From contig NZ_BLXY01000009.1 in assembly GCF_014193585.1 (NCBI RefSeq), positions 1-64,000 of the forward strand: a DNA stretch of 64,000 nt. The letters run 5' to 3'. The notes beneath the pieces are model-generated. The model ran no database searches. It saw only the letters and a list, made by a program, of their open reading frames with translations, and was not told the origin of the DNA. Source of the DNA: Geomonas paludis (lineage in GTDB: Bacteria; Desulfobacterota; Desulfuromonadia; Geobacterales; Geobacteraceae). The translations under genes were made by a program, and so were the position numbers. Below, one piece after another: positions 1 to 7,664 of this stretch. Each line of letters starts with the position of its first letter. Position 1 is the first letter of the stretch.

Positions 1-137
1 ATCCTTCATGGACACCTCCAACGTGGTTTCGGTGTCCACAGGATTACGCGATGGCTATTCGATTGTCAGAGAACTTTGTCTACGATGTGGTGGCACTTAT
101 TTGTGTCCACGATGTCGTGGCACTCAACAGCTACCGC
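1..137. repeat. Degenerate direct and inverted repeats, possible insertion-sequence end
   Basis: No gene is supported here. A 22-base unit ending ACGATGTSGTGGCACT occurs twice in direct orientation (76-97 and 103-124, about 19 of 22 matching), 27 bases apart. Upstream, GGACACC (10-16) and GGTGTCC (31-37) form an inverted repeat. Multiple short terminal repeats of this kind are known at the ends of IS21-like elements, so this may be the edge of an element lying left of the window; no transposase is visible to confirm it. Confidence 0.35.
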
Positions 138-548
138 CTAGCCCTGCTTCTGTCTTTGGTACTCCAAAATGATGGGGAGGTCGGCGTCGGCCCACTCCAG
201 TTCCAGCATCCGCTCGGGGGGGAGCCAGGTCATGGCCGAGTGCTCGTGCAGGGTGATCTCTCCGGAGACGATGCTGCAGACGTACGGATACAGGGTCACG
301 TCGAAGCTCGGATACCGGTGGGTGGTCGGCGTGAGCGGGCACCCGACGGCGATCTCCACCCCCATCTCCTCCACCAGTTCACGCTTCAGGCACTCCTCGC
401 GCCCCTCTCCGGGCTCGATCTTCCCGCCGGGAAATTCCCACCTCAATGGCAGGTTCATGGACGCGCTGCGCCGGGCCGACAGCACCAGCCCGTCACGCTC
501 AATAATGGCGCAGGCTACGTGGACGTGTTTTCGCTCTTGTTGTTCCAT
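138..548 (-). CDS. Nudix hydrolase, MutT-like (8-oxo-dGTP diphosphatase family)
   Basis: 136 aa. A complete Nudix box GX5EX7REUXEEXGU runs from about residue 42 to 64 (GGKIEPGEGREE, then RELVEEMGV), which coordinates the metal and hydrolyses nucleoside diphosphates linked to another moiety. The start MEQQERKHVHVACAII and the LRWEFPGGK segment are typical of short MutT proteins that cleanse 8-oxo-dGTP from the nucleotide pool; length fits (about 130 aa). Other Nudix substrates cannot be excluded. It lies downstream of the 588-4510 kinase operon on the same strand, 39 bases after its stop, so it may be cotranscribed. Confidence 0.85.
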   Translation of the reverse strand: MEQQERKHVHVACAIIERDGLVLSARRSASMNLPLRWEFPGGKIEPGEGREECLKRELVEEMGVEIAVGCPLTPTTHRYPSFDVTLYPYVCSIVSGEITLHEHSAMTWLPPERMLELEWADADLPIILEYQRQKQG

Positions 549-587
549 GACGCAGCACTATAGCATTTATGGCCGGCCGGCATAGAG

Positions 588-1721
588 CTAATTTGAGGTC
601 GGCAACACGCCGTCGGGGTCCGGCAGCACCAGCGGGATCTGCAACTGGAACACGGAGCCGCCGTTGGGGGCGTTCTCGGCCCAGATGCTGCCGTCCATCA
701 ACTCGGTCATGCGCCGCGCCAGGGTGAGCCCGAGCCCGAGGCCGGGATAGGAACGGGTAATGGACCCGTCGGACTGCGTAAAATCGCTGAAGATGCGCTC
801 GAGATCTGCCTCGTCGATCCCGACGCCGGTGTCCGAAATGGAGAACTGCAGCATCTGCTCGCCGGCGATTTCCTGCCGGCACACCTCCAGCCCGACCGCG
901 CCGGCGGGGGTGAACTTGACCGCGTTGCCCAGGAGCATGGTGAGCACCTTGTGCAGCATTGCCTGGTCGGTGACCACCACTTCGGGCAGCGCTGCATCGA
1001 GGTGGACGTTGAAGGTAAGCCCCTTGGCATCGGCCATGGCCCGGGCCTCCATGACCACCATGTCCAGGAACGACTTCAGGTGGAATGGTGCGTTCTCCGG
1101 AGCTCCCCCTTCCCCTTCCAGGCGGCTGGTTTCGATGAGGTCTTCCACGATCCCGAGCAGCCTGGTGGCCGACTTCTGCACCATGCCCAGGTACTTGCGC
1201 TTGTTGTCATCCTCTTCCTGGGTGAGCACGAGGTCGGTCATGCCGATGATCGGGGTGAGCGGCGTGCGCAGTTCGTGGCTGACGCTGCGCAGGAACTCCT
1301 TCTTGGCGCGGTCGGCGGCGCTGGCCAGCGTCTCGAGCAGGTCGCGGTAACGCTTCAGCTCCAGGTGGTTCTTGACCCGGGCCCGGACGATGTGCGGGCT
1401 GATCGGCTTGGTAAGGTAATCTATGGCGCCCAGTTCGAGCCCCTTGATTTCCTGCTCCTCCTCGATCATGGCGGTCACGAATATGATGGGGATATCGCGG
1501 GTGGAAGGTTCGCCCTTCAGGATGCGGCACAGCTCGAACCCGTCCATACCCGGCATCATGATGTCCAGAAGGATCAGGTCCGGCTTGTCGGCGCGGATCA
1601 GTTCCAGCGCGTCAAAGCCGCTGGTGGCAAAGAACAGTTCGTAGTCGTCCCCCAGGCTCTCGCTCAGGATCTCGATGTTGGCGGGGGTGTCGTCGACTAT
1701 CATCACCGTCTGGCGTTTCAT
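588..1721 (-). CDS. Response regulator-histidine kinase hybrid (REC-HisKA-HATPase)
   Basis: 377 aa, cytoplasmic. An N-terminal receiver has phospho-acceptor Asp53 in LLDIMMPGMD and Lys105 in YLTKPI; a HisKA domain follows with His149 in FLRSVSHELRTPLTP; the C-terminal HATPase has DTGVGIDEADLERIF and the G-box GLGLGL. There is no membrane segment, so input probably comes through phosphorylation of the receiver. The ATG at 1721 is chosen because the receiver starts there (MKRQTVMIVDD) and a GGGAG site precedes it; an open frame continues upstream but is a shadow of the next gene. Start is two bases after the stop of the larger kinase gene, indicating an operon and probably a relay between the two. 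Confidence 0.9.
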   Translation of the reverse strand: MKRQTVMIVDDTPANIEILSESLGDDYELFFATSGFDALELIRADKPDLILLDIMMPGMDGFELCRILKGEPSTRDIPIIFVTAMIEEEQEIKGLELGAIDYLTKPISPHIVRARVKNHLELKRYRDLLETLASAADRAKKEFLRSVSHELRTPLTPIIGMTDLVLTQEEDDNKRKYLGMVQKSATRLLGIVEDLIETSRLEGEGGAPENAPFHLKSFLDMVVMEARAMADAKGLTFNVHLDAALPEVVVTDQAMLHKVLTMLLGNAVKFTPAGAVGLEVCRQEIAGEQMLQFSISDTGVGIDEADLERIFSDFTQSDGSITRSYPGLGLGLTLARRMTELMDGSIWAENAPNGGSVFQLQIPLVLPDPDGVLPTSN

Positions 1722-1723
1722 GG

Positions 1724-4510
1724 CTACTCCCTCTCGGTATGGAAATCTTGCACTGCCGGGAAGATGGACAACAGCTGGCGTGCCTTCCTGAAATCGAGTT
1801 TTTCCAGGCAGGCCTGCAGCGCCTGCAGTTCCTTGACAAAGCTGCCGCGCGGCACCTCGCCGCAGAATTTCTCGAACTGGCGCTTGGCGTCCAGGCTGTT
1901 CCTGGCCAGCAGGCGCTCGAGCTTGGTCTTCTCGGCGGCGAACCGGTCCGGCGCGAAGGTGCCTTCGCTTGCCGCCCGCACCGGCCGCACAGCCGGGGCT
2001 GGGGCGGACACGGGCTCCGCCTGGTGTGCAGCGGCCCGGGCCAGGGCCCGGATCATGCCGTCCACCAGCAGCGAGGGGCGTACCGAAGTCGGATACACCG
2101 CGCTCACCCCCCACTCATCCCCCAACTGCCGCACCGCCTCCAACTGCTCCGGAGGCACCGTGGCCAGGACCGGCACCTCTTTGTGGTACCGGGTCGATAT
2201 GCTGCGGGAGAGTTCTTCCAGCCCGTCTTCACCGGCGGTGTCGGCGTCGATCACCACCATGTCGAACGGCAACTGTCCCGCCGGTCCGTCCTTGAGCGCC
2301 TCGCTGGCCGCGGCAAAGCTCGGCACCGCTTCCAGGTCGATCGGCATCCCCTGCAACATCTCCGCGATCCCTTCGACGGATGCGGGGTTGCCGTCCAACA
2401 CCAGGAGCCGCAGGTTGCGCAGTTCCTCCTTGCGGGGCTCCGGGATGGTCTTCCCCGCAACCGGTACGGCAAAGCCGACCGTGAAGGAAAAGCTGCTCCC
2501 CGCGTCAGCAACGCTCTGCACCTTCAGTTCGCCTCCCATCAGTTCGACCAGCTGCCGGCTGATGGAAAGCCCCAACCCGGTGCCGCCGTAGCGGCGCGTG
2601 GTGGAGCTGTCGGCCTGGGTGAAAGGGGTGAAGATTCTTTCCATCTGTTCGGGGGTAATGCCGATGCCGGTGTCCTGGACACAGAAGTTGACCCGCACCA
2701 TCCCGTCTTCCTGCTCGACCGGCTTCACCGCCACCACGATTTCGCCCCGGTTGGTGAACTTGACCGCGTTGCCGATCAGGTTGTTCAGCACCTGGGTGAG
2801 GCGCAGCGGGTCGCCCAGAAGTTTCCTGGGGAGTTCCGGCGCGAGCCGCATCTTGAAATCGAGCCCCTTCTCCTGCGCCTTCAGGTGGTGCATGTCCGAG
2901 ATGTTGCCCAGCACCTCCTGCAGGCTCAGTTCGGTCTTTTCCAGCTCCAGCTTGCCCGCCTCCATCTTGGAGAAGTCCAGGATGTCGTTGATGATGTTCA
3001 ACAGCGTCCTGCTGGCGGAGCAGATCTTTTCGAGGTACTCGCGCTGCTTGGGCATGAGCTCGGTTTTCAGGGCGAGGCGGCTCAGCCCCATCACCGCGTT
3101 CATCGGGGTCCTGATCTCGTGCCCCATGTTGGCCAGGAATTCGGTCTTGGCTTGGCTGGCAGCCTGCACAAGGTCGCGCTCCCGGCGCAGTTCCTGGGCC
3201 TCGCGCTTGGCGGTGACGTCCTCGATGACCCCGATCAGGTATTTGGGCTCCCCCTTGGGGCCGCACACCAGGGACTTGGTGAGGTTCACCCACACTACCG
3301 ACCCGTCTTTCCTGAGCTGGCGCACTTCGATGCTGTAGTTGTCGATCTCGCGGTTGATCAGCCGGGACAATTGCCCCTGTTCTGCGGCACGGTCATCGGG
3401 ATGGATGGTCTGCTCCAGGGTCCACCCCAGCAGCTCCTCCTGGGTGTAGCCCAGGATGTTGCAGAAGCGCCGGTTGATACGGATCAGGATGTCGCTCAAA
3501 GCGATGTGGCAGATCCCGACCGCCGCCTGCTCGAAGGTGTTGCGGAAGCGCTCCTCGCTCTCCTTCAACTGCTCTTCGGCCTTCTTGCGGAAGGTGATGT
3601 CGGTCAGGACGCCGAGCAGGGCGTAGACCCGGGCATGATCGTCCTTGAGCGGGATCAGGGCCTTGCTGACCCAGTGGCCGTCCCGTTCGCGCTGCTCGTC
3701 CCGCTCGACGGCCGTCCCCGCCGCGATCACCCGCTGGTCCTCCTCCTGCCGTTTGCGGGCCAGGGGCGGTTCGAACAGGTCGTAGTCGTTCTTGCCGAAA
3801 ACGTCCGCCGGCTCGAGTCCCAGTTCCCGCGCGAAGCTCGAGTTGCAGGAGAGATAGACCAGGTTGCAGTCCTTGAGGAAGATGCGCTGGGGCAGGTTCT
3901 CGATCAGCCCCCGGTAGCGCTTCTCGAAGAAGAGGGCGCTCTCCGCCTCCTTGCGCTCGGTGATGTCGTGCACCACGCAGACCACCCGGAGCACCGTCCC
4001 GGAATAGTCGCGGAACACCTCGCCCACTTCGGACAGGTAGCGCTCGCTGCCGTCGGGGCGGATGAGGGGAAACTCCACGGCAAAGGAATCATCGCCGGCA
4101 AGCGCCTTTTCCACCGCGGTCGCCAGCGCCTCCCGCGCCTCTGCCGGCAGCAGTGCCAGGAAGCCGGCATAGCTCTGCGGCGCCTCCTCGAAGTGGATCC
4201 CGAAGATGCGGCACAGCTCCTCGGAGCAGTCCAGGCGGCCGCTGACCACGTCCCAGTCCCAGCTCCCGATATGTGCGATGCGTTGCGAGATGCGCAACTG
4301 CTCCTCGCTGCGCCTGAGCTCGTCCTCCGACTGCCGGCGCCACTTCAGGCGCAGGGCGTGCAGCCCTCCCACGAAGACCATGGCGAGAGCTCCCACCGGC
4401 CCGGCCTGCGGACGGCAGAGCGCCGCGACCAGCACCAGCAGGAAGCAGGCGCAGATCGCCAGGGCCAGGGTGCTTCGGCTATGGATGGCTGCGGATCGGG
4501 AGATGAACAA
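1724..4510 (-). CDS. Membrane-anchored multi-PAS hybrid sensor histidine kinase
   Basis: 928 aa. Residues 13-50 hold one or two hydrophobic segments. Three PAS domains follow (about 70-185, 195-310, 315-435; each ends in a PAC-like (V/I)xDIT or EDVT motif). HisKA has His464 in FLANMGHEIRTPMNAVMG; HATPase covers about 570-690 with DTGIGITPEQMERIF and GTGLGLSI. A receiver-like domain (about 705-825) keeps the Asp (MVVIDADTAG) but the usual Lys is replaced in VYPTSVRP, so it may be a pseudo-receiver. A helical tail (about 850-920) resembles the degenerate Hpt-like tails of some hybrid kinases. First gene of the operon with 588-1721; the ligand is unknown. Confidence 0.88.
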   Translation of the reverse strand: MFISRSAAIHSRSTLALAICACFLLVLVAALCRPQAGPVGALAMVFVGGLHALRLKWRRQSEDELRRSEEQLRISQRIAHIGSWDWDVVSGRLDCSEELCRIFGIHFEEAPQSYAGFLALLPAEAREALATAVEKALAGDDSFAVEFPLIRPDGSERYLSEVGEVFRDYSGTVLRVVCVVHDITERKEAESALFFEKRYRGLIENLPQRIFLKDCNLVYLSCNSSFARELGLEPADVFGKNDYDLFEPPLARKRQEEDQRVIAAGTAVERDEQRERDGHWVSKALIPLKDDHARVYALLGVLTDITFRKKAEEQLKESEERFRNTFEQAAVGICHIALSDILIRINRRFCNILGYTQEELLGWTLEQTIHPDDRAAEQGQLSRLINREIDNYSIEVRQLRKDGSVVWVNLTKSLVCGPKGEPKYLIGVIEDVTAKREAQELRRERDLVQAASQAKTEFLANMGHEIRTPMNAVMGLSRLALKTELMPKQREYLEKICSASRTLLNIINDILDFSKMEAGKLELEKTELSLQEVLGNISDMHHLKAQEKGLDFKMRLAPELPRKLLGDPLRLTQVLNNLIGNAVKFTNRGEIVVAVKPVEQEDGMVRVNFCVQDTGIGITPEQMERIFTPFTQADSSTTRRYGGTGLGLSISRQLVELMGGELKVQSVADAGSSFSFTVGFAVPVAGKTIPEPRKEELRNLRLLVLDGNPASVEGIAEMLQGMPIDLEAVPSFAAASEALKDGPAGQLPFDMVVIDADTAGEDGLEELSRSISTRYHKEVPVLATVPPEQLEAVRQLGDEWGVSAVYPTSVRPSLLVDGMIRALARAAAHQAEPVSAPAPAVRPVRAASEGTFAPDRFAAEKTKLERLLARNSLDAKRQFEKFCGEVPRGSFVKELQALQACLEKLDFRKARQLLSIFPAVQDFHTERE

Positions 4511-4670
4511 CGTGGGCTCCTTTGGCTACCGGAGGGGTGCCTGGTCCCGCTGCGGAACGTGGCACAGTCGCAGCGGTCGCCCGACGGTTTGCACGGGCAT
4601 AGCCACATTATCGGCTCTCGGGGCCAAAACATTAATGAAATTGGCGAAAATGGGAGGGAATTATGAACCG

Positions 4671-4784
4671 TCCCTCTCCCCCCGGGAGAGGGTGCCCGAA
4701 GGGCGGGTGAGGGCTGTGCCGGCTGCAGTCATTTCGCCCTTGGCAAAGGCCCTCACCCTGGCCCTCTCCCGGAGGGAGAGGGGA
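4671..4784. repeat. Dispersed repeat family A, copy 1 (inverted pair)
   Basis: Two inverted arms: CCCTCTCCCCCCGGGAGAGG with GTGCCCGAAGGGCGGGTGAG at 4672-4713, and CCCTCACCCTGGCCCTCTCC with GGAGGGAGAGGGG at 4750-4783. The arms could form a large cruciform or RNA stem. It fills most of the gap 4511-4903 between divergent genes. The same unit recurs at seven other intergenic loci in this window. Confidence 0.85.
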
Positions 4785-4903
4785 CATGGACACATGTGGC
4801 AGAAGATCATGCCTCACCGTGACGTTTTTGGAACGCTCTATGCTCTTTAACCGGGTAACCTGTCCGTCGGGGCAGTTCCAATCGTCGTAAGGGGGTGAAA
4901 ATC

Positions 4904-5479
4904 ATGGGAAAAGCGGTCCTGTACATTCGCGACGAGGAGCTCCTGGAGAGCCTAAAAAACAGGCTGAGGGAGCGGGGTTTTGCTGAAATAATAGCGTCCG
5001 GCAGTGCGAGCGAACTGTTGAGCGAGGCCCTGGCCAGCCATCCGGAGGTGGCGGTGGTCGAATTCAGCGCCGGCGACCAGGAGATGGTGGTCGCGGTGAA
5101 AAAGCTCTGGGACAAGCTGAGCCTCCCGATCGTGATGATCGCGGAGAGCTGCGACTTGGAAAATGTGCAGACCTGGGGCGAGTCGGCGGTTTCCACCGTC
5201 CTGGCCAAGCCGGTCCGGGAGGAGGAACTGGTGGCGGCGCTGGTCCTGTCCATCGCCGCGGCGCGACGGGTGGAGCGGCTCAAGGAAGAGGTCTCTTCCC
5301 TGAAGGAGAGCATCGAAAGCCGCAAGGTGATCGAGAAGGCCAAGGGCCGGCTCATGGAGCGCGACAAGCTTTCCGAGGCCGAGGCCTTCCGCAGGATGCA
5401 GCGGCTCGCCATGGACCGCAGGATCTCCATGCGCCAACTGGCCGACGCGATCCTGCTCACCGAGAGCATCGCCGGGTGA
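4904..5479 (+). CDS. ANTAR-domain antitermination regulator with atypical receiver
   Basis: 191 aa. An N-terminal receiver-like fold (about 1-120) is followed by a coiled coil and a C-terminal ANTAR domain (about 125-180: VIEKAKGRLMERDKLSE, then AFRRMQRLAMDRRISM). ANTAR proteins such as AmiR, NasR and EutV bind paired RNA hairpins and prevent transcription termination. The position that normally holds the phospho-acceptor Asp is Glu53 (VVEFSAGD), although Lys102 (LAKPV) is kept, so regulation may not use phosphorylation. The ATG at 4904 lies 8 bases after GGGGG; an in-frame GTG at 4895 overlaps that site and is less likely. No partner kinase is adjacent. Confidence 0.88.
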   Translation: MGKAVLYIRDEELLESLKNRLRERGFAEIIASGSASELLSEALASHPEVAVVEFSAGDQEMVVAVKKLWDKLSLPIVMIAESCDLENVQTWGESAVSTVLAKPVREEELVAALVLSIAAARRVERLKEEVSSLKESIESRKVIEKAKGRLMERDKLSEAEAFRRMQRLAMDRRISMRQLADAILLTESIAG

Positions 5480-5517
5480 GACCGGCTTCCCCCGGCGTGG
5501 GGAGGGAAAAGAAACGG

Positions 5518-5546
5518 TTGACACTCAGACTTCCCTTACCTATATT
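5518..5546 (+). promoter_or_regulatory. Sigma70-type promoter of htpX-terC
   Basis: TTGACA at 5518-5523, a 17-base spacer, then TATATT at 5541-5546. Transcription would begin near 5553, just before the first paired strand of the riboswitch, which fits very well. Confidence 0.8.
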
Positions 5547-5552
5547 TCATGA

Positions 5553-5702
5553 TGGTAAAGGGGAGTAGCCAACGGTTGACACCGCAACCGACCCGTGTTC
5601 GTCAAGACGGCCGCCCAGGCCCGGACATGGGGCATGACATCCTGTCAGAGCAGGCAAGACCTTTATCCAGTGCAAGCGCGCCTGGGTAAAGGTCTTTTTA
5701 TT
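5553..5702 (+). promoter_or_regulatory. yybP-ykoY-type manganese riboswitch with terminator
   Basis: The leader contains the diagnostic GGGGAGTAG (5560-5568) near the 5' end, GGGGCATGACA in the middle and GCAAGACC before the 3' strand, as in the yybP-ykoY family, which senses Mn2+. GGTAAAG (5554-5560) can pair with CTTTATC (5661-5667) to close helix P1. The same 3' strand instead can pair as AAGACCTTTATCCAG (5656-5670) with CTGGGTAAAGGTCTT (5682-5696), followed by a T run: an intrinsic terminator. The two pairings exclude each other, so ligand binding should turn expression on. Family identity is by motif recognition, not by covariance scoring. Confidence 0.87.
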
Positions 5703-5732
5703 TGACCACGCGACCCGGCAAGGAGGTACGTC

Positions 5733-6572
5733 ATGAACAGATTCAAGACAGCGGTCCTGCTCACTACGCTCACGCTGATCATGGTGGCACTGGGAAGCGC
5801 CATCGGCGGCCGGGGCGGCATGTACTTCGCCTTCATCATGGCCTGCGCCATGAACCTCTTCTCCTACTGGTTCTCGGACAAGATCGTGCTGCGCATGTAC
5901 GGGGCCCAGGAGATCACCGAGGCGGAGAACCCGGCCTTTTACGGCATGATCAGGAGGCTCGCCGTGCAGGGGGGGCTCCCCATGCCCCGGGTCTACATCA
6001 TCCCCTCGGAGAGCCCCAACGCCTTCGCCACCGGCAGGAACCCGGACCACGCCGCGGTCGCCGCGACCGAGGGGATCCTGCGCATCCTCACCCCCGAAGA
6101 GATGGAAGGGGTGATGGCGCATGAACTGAGCCACGTCGCCAACCGCGACATCCTCATTTCCACCATCGCCGCCACCATCGCGGGCGCCATTTCCATGCTG
6201 GCCAACATGGTGCAGTGGGCGGCCATTTTCGGCAGCCGTAGCGACGACGAGGAAGGGGGTGGCTGGGGCGGCCTTGCGCTTGCCATCATCGCACCCATCG
6301 CCGCCATGCTGATCCAGCTCGCCGTCTCCAGGAGCCGCGAGTACCTGGCCGACGAAAGCGGCGCCAGGCTTTGCGGCAAGCCGCGCTCCCTCGCCAACGC
6401 GCTCAGGAAGCTGGACCAGGCGTCAAGGGTCCTGCCCATGGAAGAGGCACGGCCGGCGACCGCACACATGTTCATCGTCAACCCGCTCACCGCGGGGATG
6501 CTGATGAAACTTTTTTCCACGCACCCCCCCATGGAGGAGCGTATCGCCCGACTCGAGCAGATGGGGCATTAA
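5733..6572 (+). CDS. htpX: HtpX-family membrane zinc metalloprotease
   Basis: 279 aa, inner membrane. Two N-terminal membrane segments (about 5-25 and 30-48), the zinc motif HELSH (130-134) with catalytic Glu131, and the third ligand in SREYLADE (Glu203) are all present; two further hydrophobic segments sit between about 140-160 and 180-200. HtpX (M48) degrades misfolded or damaged membrane proteins. Length matches the family (about 280-290 aa). AAGGAGG precedes the ATG. It is the first gene behind the Mn2+ riboswitch and is followed after 12 bases by a terC-type gene, so protease and metal exporter should be expressed together. Confidence 0.95.
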   Translation: MNRFKTAVLLTTLTLIMVALGSAIGGRGGMYFAFIMACAMNLFSYWFSDKIVLRMYGAQEITEAENPAFYGMIRRLAVQGGLPMPRVYIIPSESPNAFATGRNPDHAAVAATEGILRILTPEEMEGVMAHELSHVANRDILISTIAATIAGAISMLANMVQWAAIFGSRSDDEEGGGWGGLALAIIAPIAAMLIQLAVSRSREYLADESGARLCGKPRSLANALRKLDQASRVLPMEEARPATAHMFIVNPLTAGMLMKLFSTHPPMEERIARLEQMGH

Positions 6573-6584
6573 CCGGAGGGAGTT

Positions 6585-7508
6585 TTGACCAACAGAGAGA
6601 TGATGTGGATCGCCTTCGCGGGGATCATTACCGTGATGTTCATCCTGGACCTCTTCGTCTTCAACAGGAAGAGTCACGAGATAGGGTTCCGCGAGGCGCT
6701 GGCCTGGACCGGGGTCTGGGTCGGCCTCGCCATGGCCTTCAACGTCGGCGTGTGGTACGTGCTGGGGTCGGCGAAGGCCTTGGAATTCCTCACCGGTTAT
6801 ATCATCGAAGAGTCCCTCTCCGTCGACAACCTCTTCGTCTTCATCATGATCTTCACGTATTTCAAGGTGGCGAAGGCGCACCAGCCCAAGATACTGAAGT
6901 GGGGGATCATCGGTGCGCTGGTGATGCGCGGCATCTTCATCGTGGTGGGCATACAGCTCATCGAGCGTTTCCACTGGATGATCTACGTGTTCGGGGCGGT
7001 GCTGATCTACACCGGTTTCAAGATGGCGTTCGGCGGCGACGAGGAGGTCCACCCGGAGCACAACCCGCTGGTAAAGCTGGTGCGGCGCTTCATCCCCATC
7101 ACCAAGCGGGCGCGCGGCGACCACTTCTTCATCAGGAGGCGCGGCATCTGGGCCGCCACCCCGCTGTTCCTGACCCTGGTCGTGGTCGAGTCGACCGACG
7201 TCATCTTTGCCGTCGATTCCATTCCTGCGGTGCTCGCGGTGACCCACGATCCCTTCATCGTGTACAGCTCCAACGTCTTCGCCATCATGGGGCTGCGCTC
7301 GCTGTACTACCTGCTGGCCAACGTCATGGAGATGTTCGCCCACCTGAAACTCGGCGTCTCCGTGATCCTCGCTTTCGTCGGCTCCAAGATGCTCCTGTCG
7401 AACCTGGTCGAGGTCCCGCTGCAGCTCTCCCTGGGCGTGATCATCGGCGCCCTGACTATCTCCATCCTGACGTCCGTCGTGGCGGCGAAAAAAACACATC
7501 GAGGTTAA
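6585..7508 (+). CDS. TerC/Alx-family membrane protein (probable Mn2+ exporter)
   Basis: 307 aa with about eight hydrophobic segments. Family motifs are evident: FILDLFVFN near residue 25, EESLSVDNLFVF with the conserved acidic pair, and VVESTDVIFAVDSIPAV. TerC/Alx proteins are associated with manganese efflux and metallation of exported enzymes, and are classic targets of yybP-ykoY riboswitches, consistent with the leader 5553-5702. The TTG at 6585 has GGAGGG just upstream with a short spacer; an ATG at 6600 is an alternative. It ends 153 bases from the convergent CorC-like gene. Confidence 0.93.
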   Translation: MTNREMMWIAFAGIITVMFILDLFVFNRKSHEIGFREALAWTGVWVGLAMAFNVGVWYVLGSAKALEFLTGYIIEESLSVDNLFVFIMIFTYFKVAKAHQPKILKWGIIGALVMRGIFIVVGIQLIERFHWMIYVFGAVLIYTGFKMAFGGDEEVHPEHNPLVKLVRRFIPITKRARGDHFFIRRRGIWAATPLFLTLVVVESTDVIFAVDSIPAVLAVTHDPFIVYSSNVFAIMGLRSLYYLLANVMEMFAHLKLGVSVILAFVGSKMLLSNLVEVPLQLSLGVIIGALTISILTSVVAAKKTHRG

Positions 7509-7509
7509 G

Positions 7510-7664
7510 ACTAAGGCTGAGACTGAGATTAAGACTGAGATTAAGACTGAGGTCTCTTCTTAGTCTTAGTCTTTGTTTTAGTCTTTGTCTAAGACTGAGA
7601 TTAAGACTGAGATTAAGACTGAGGTCTCTTCTTAGTCTTAGTCTTAGTCTTTGTCTTTATCTTA
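7510..7664. repeat. Hexamer-based palindromic repeat array between convergent genes
   Basis: The whole gap is built of GACTRA/TYAGTC hexamers. A block of repeated AAGACTGAGATT units, then GGTCTCTTC, then TTAGTC/TTTGTC units occurs twice (about 7521-7576 and 7591-7654). Because the second half of each block is the complement of the first, each block can fold into a long hairpin, possibly acting as a bidirectional terminator. It reaches into the last codons of the CorC-like gene. Confidence 0.85.

Noticed and set aside
1739-4666. A 975-codon open frame on the plus strand opposite the PAS kinase
   Set aside because: It is antisense to a gene with complete kinase motifs, has no ribosome site and shows the low-complexity composition typical of frames opposite GC-rich genes.
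4671-4784. Repeat family A considered as a CRISPR-like array
   Set aside because: The arms are inverted and scattered; there are no regularly spaced direct repeats with unique spacers.
5513-5582. Direct repeat AACGGTTGACAC (5513-5524 and 5571-5582) as a mobile element footprint
   Set aside because: The first copy is the -35 region of the promoter and the second lies inside the riboswitch; no element lies between them.
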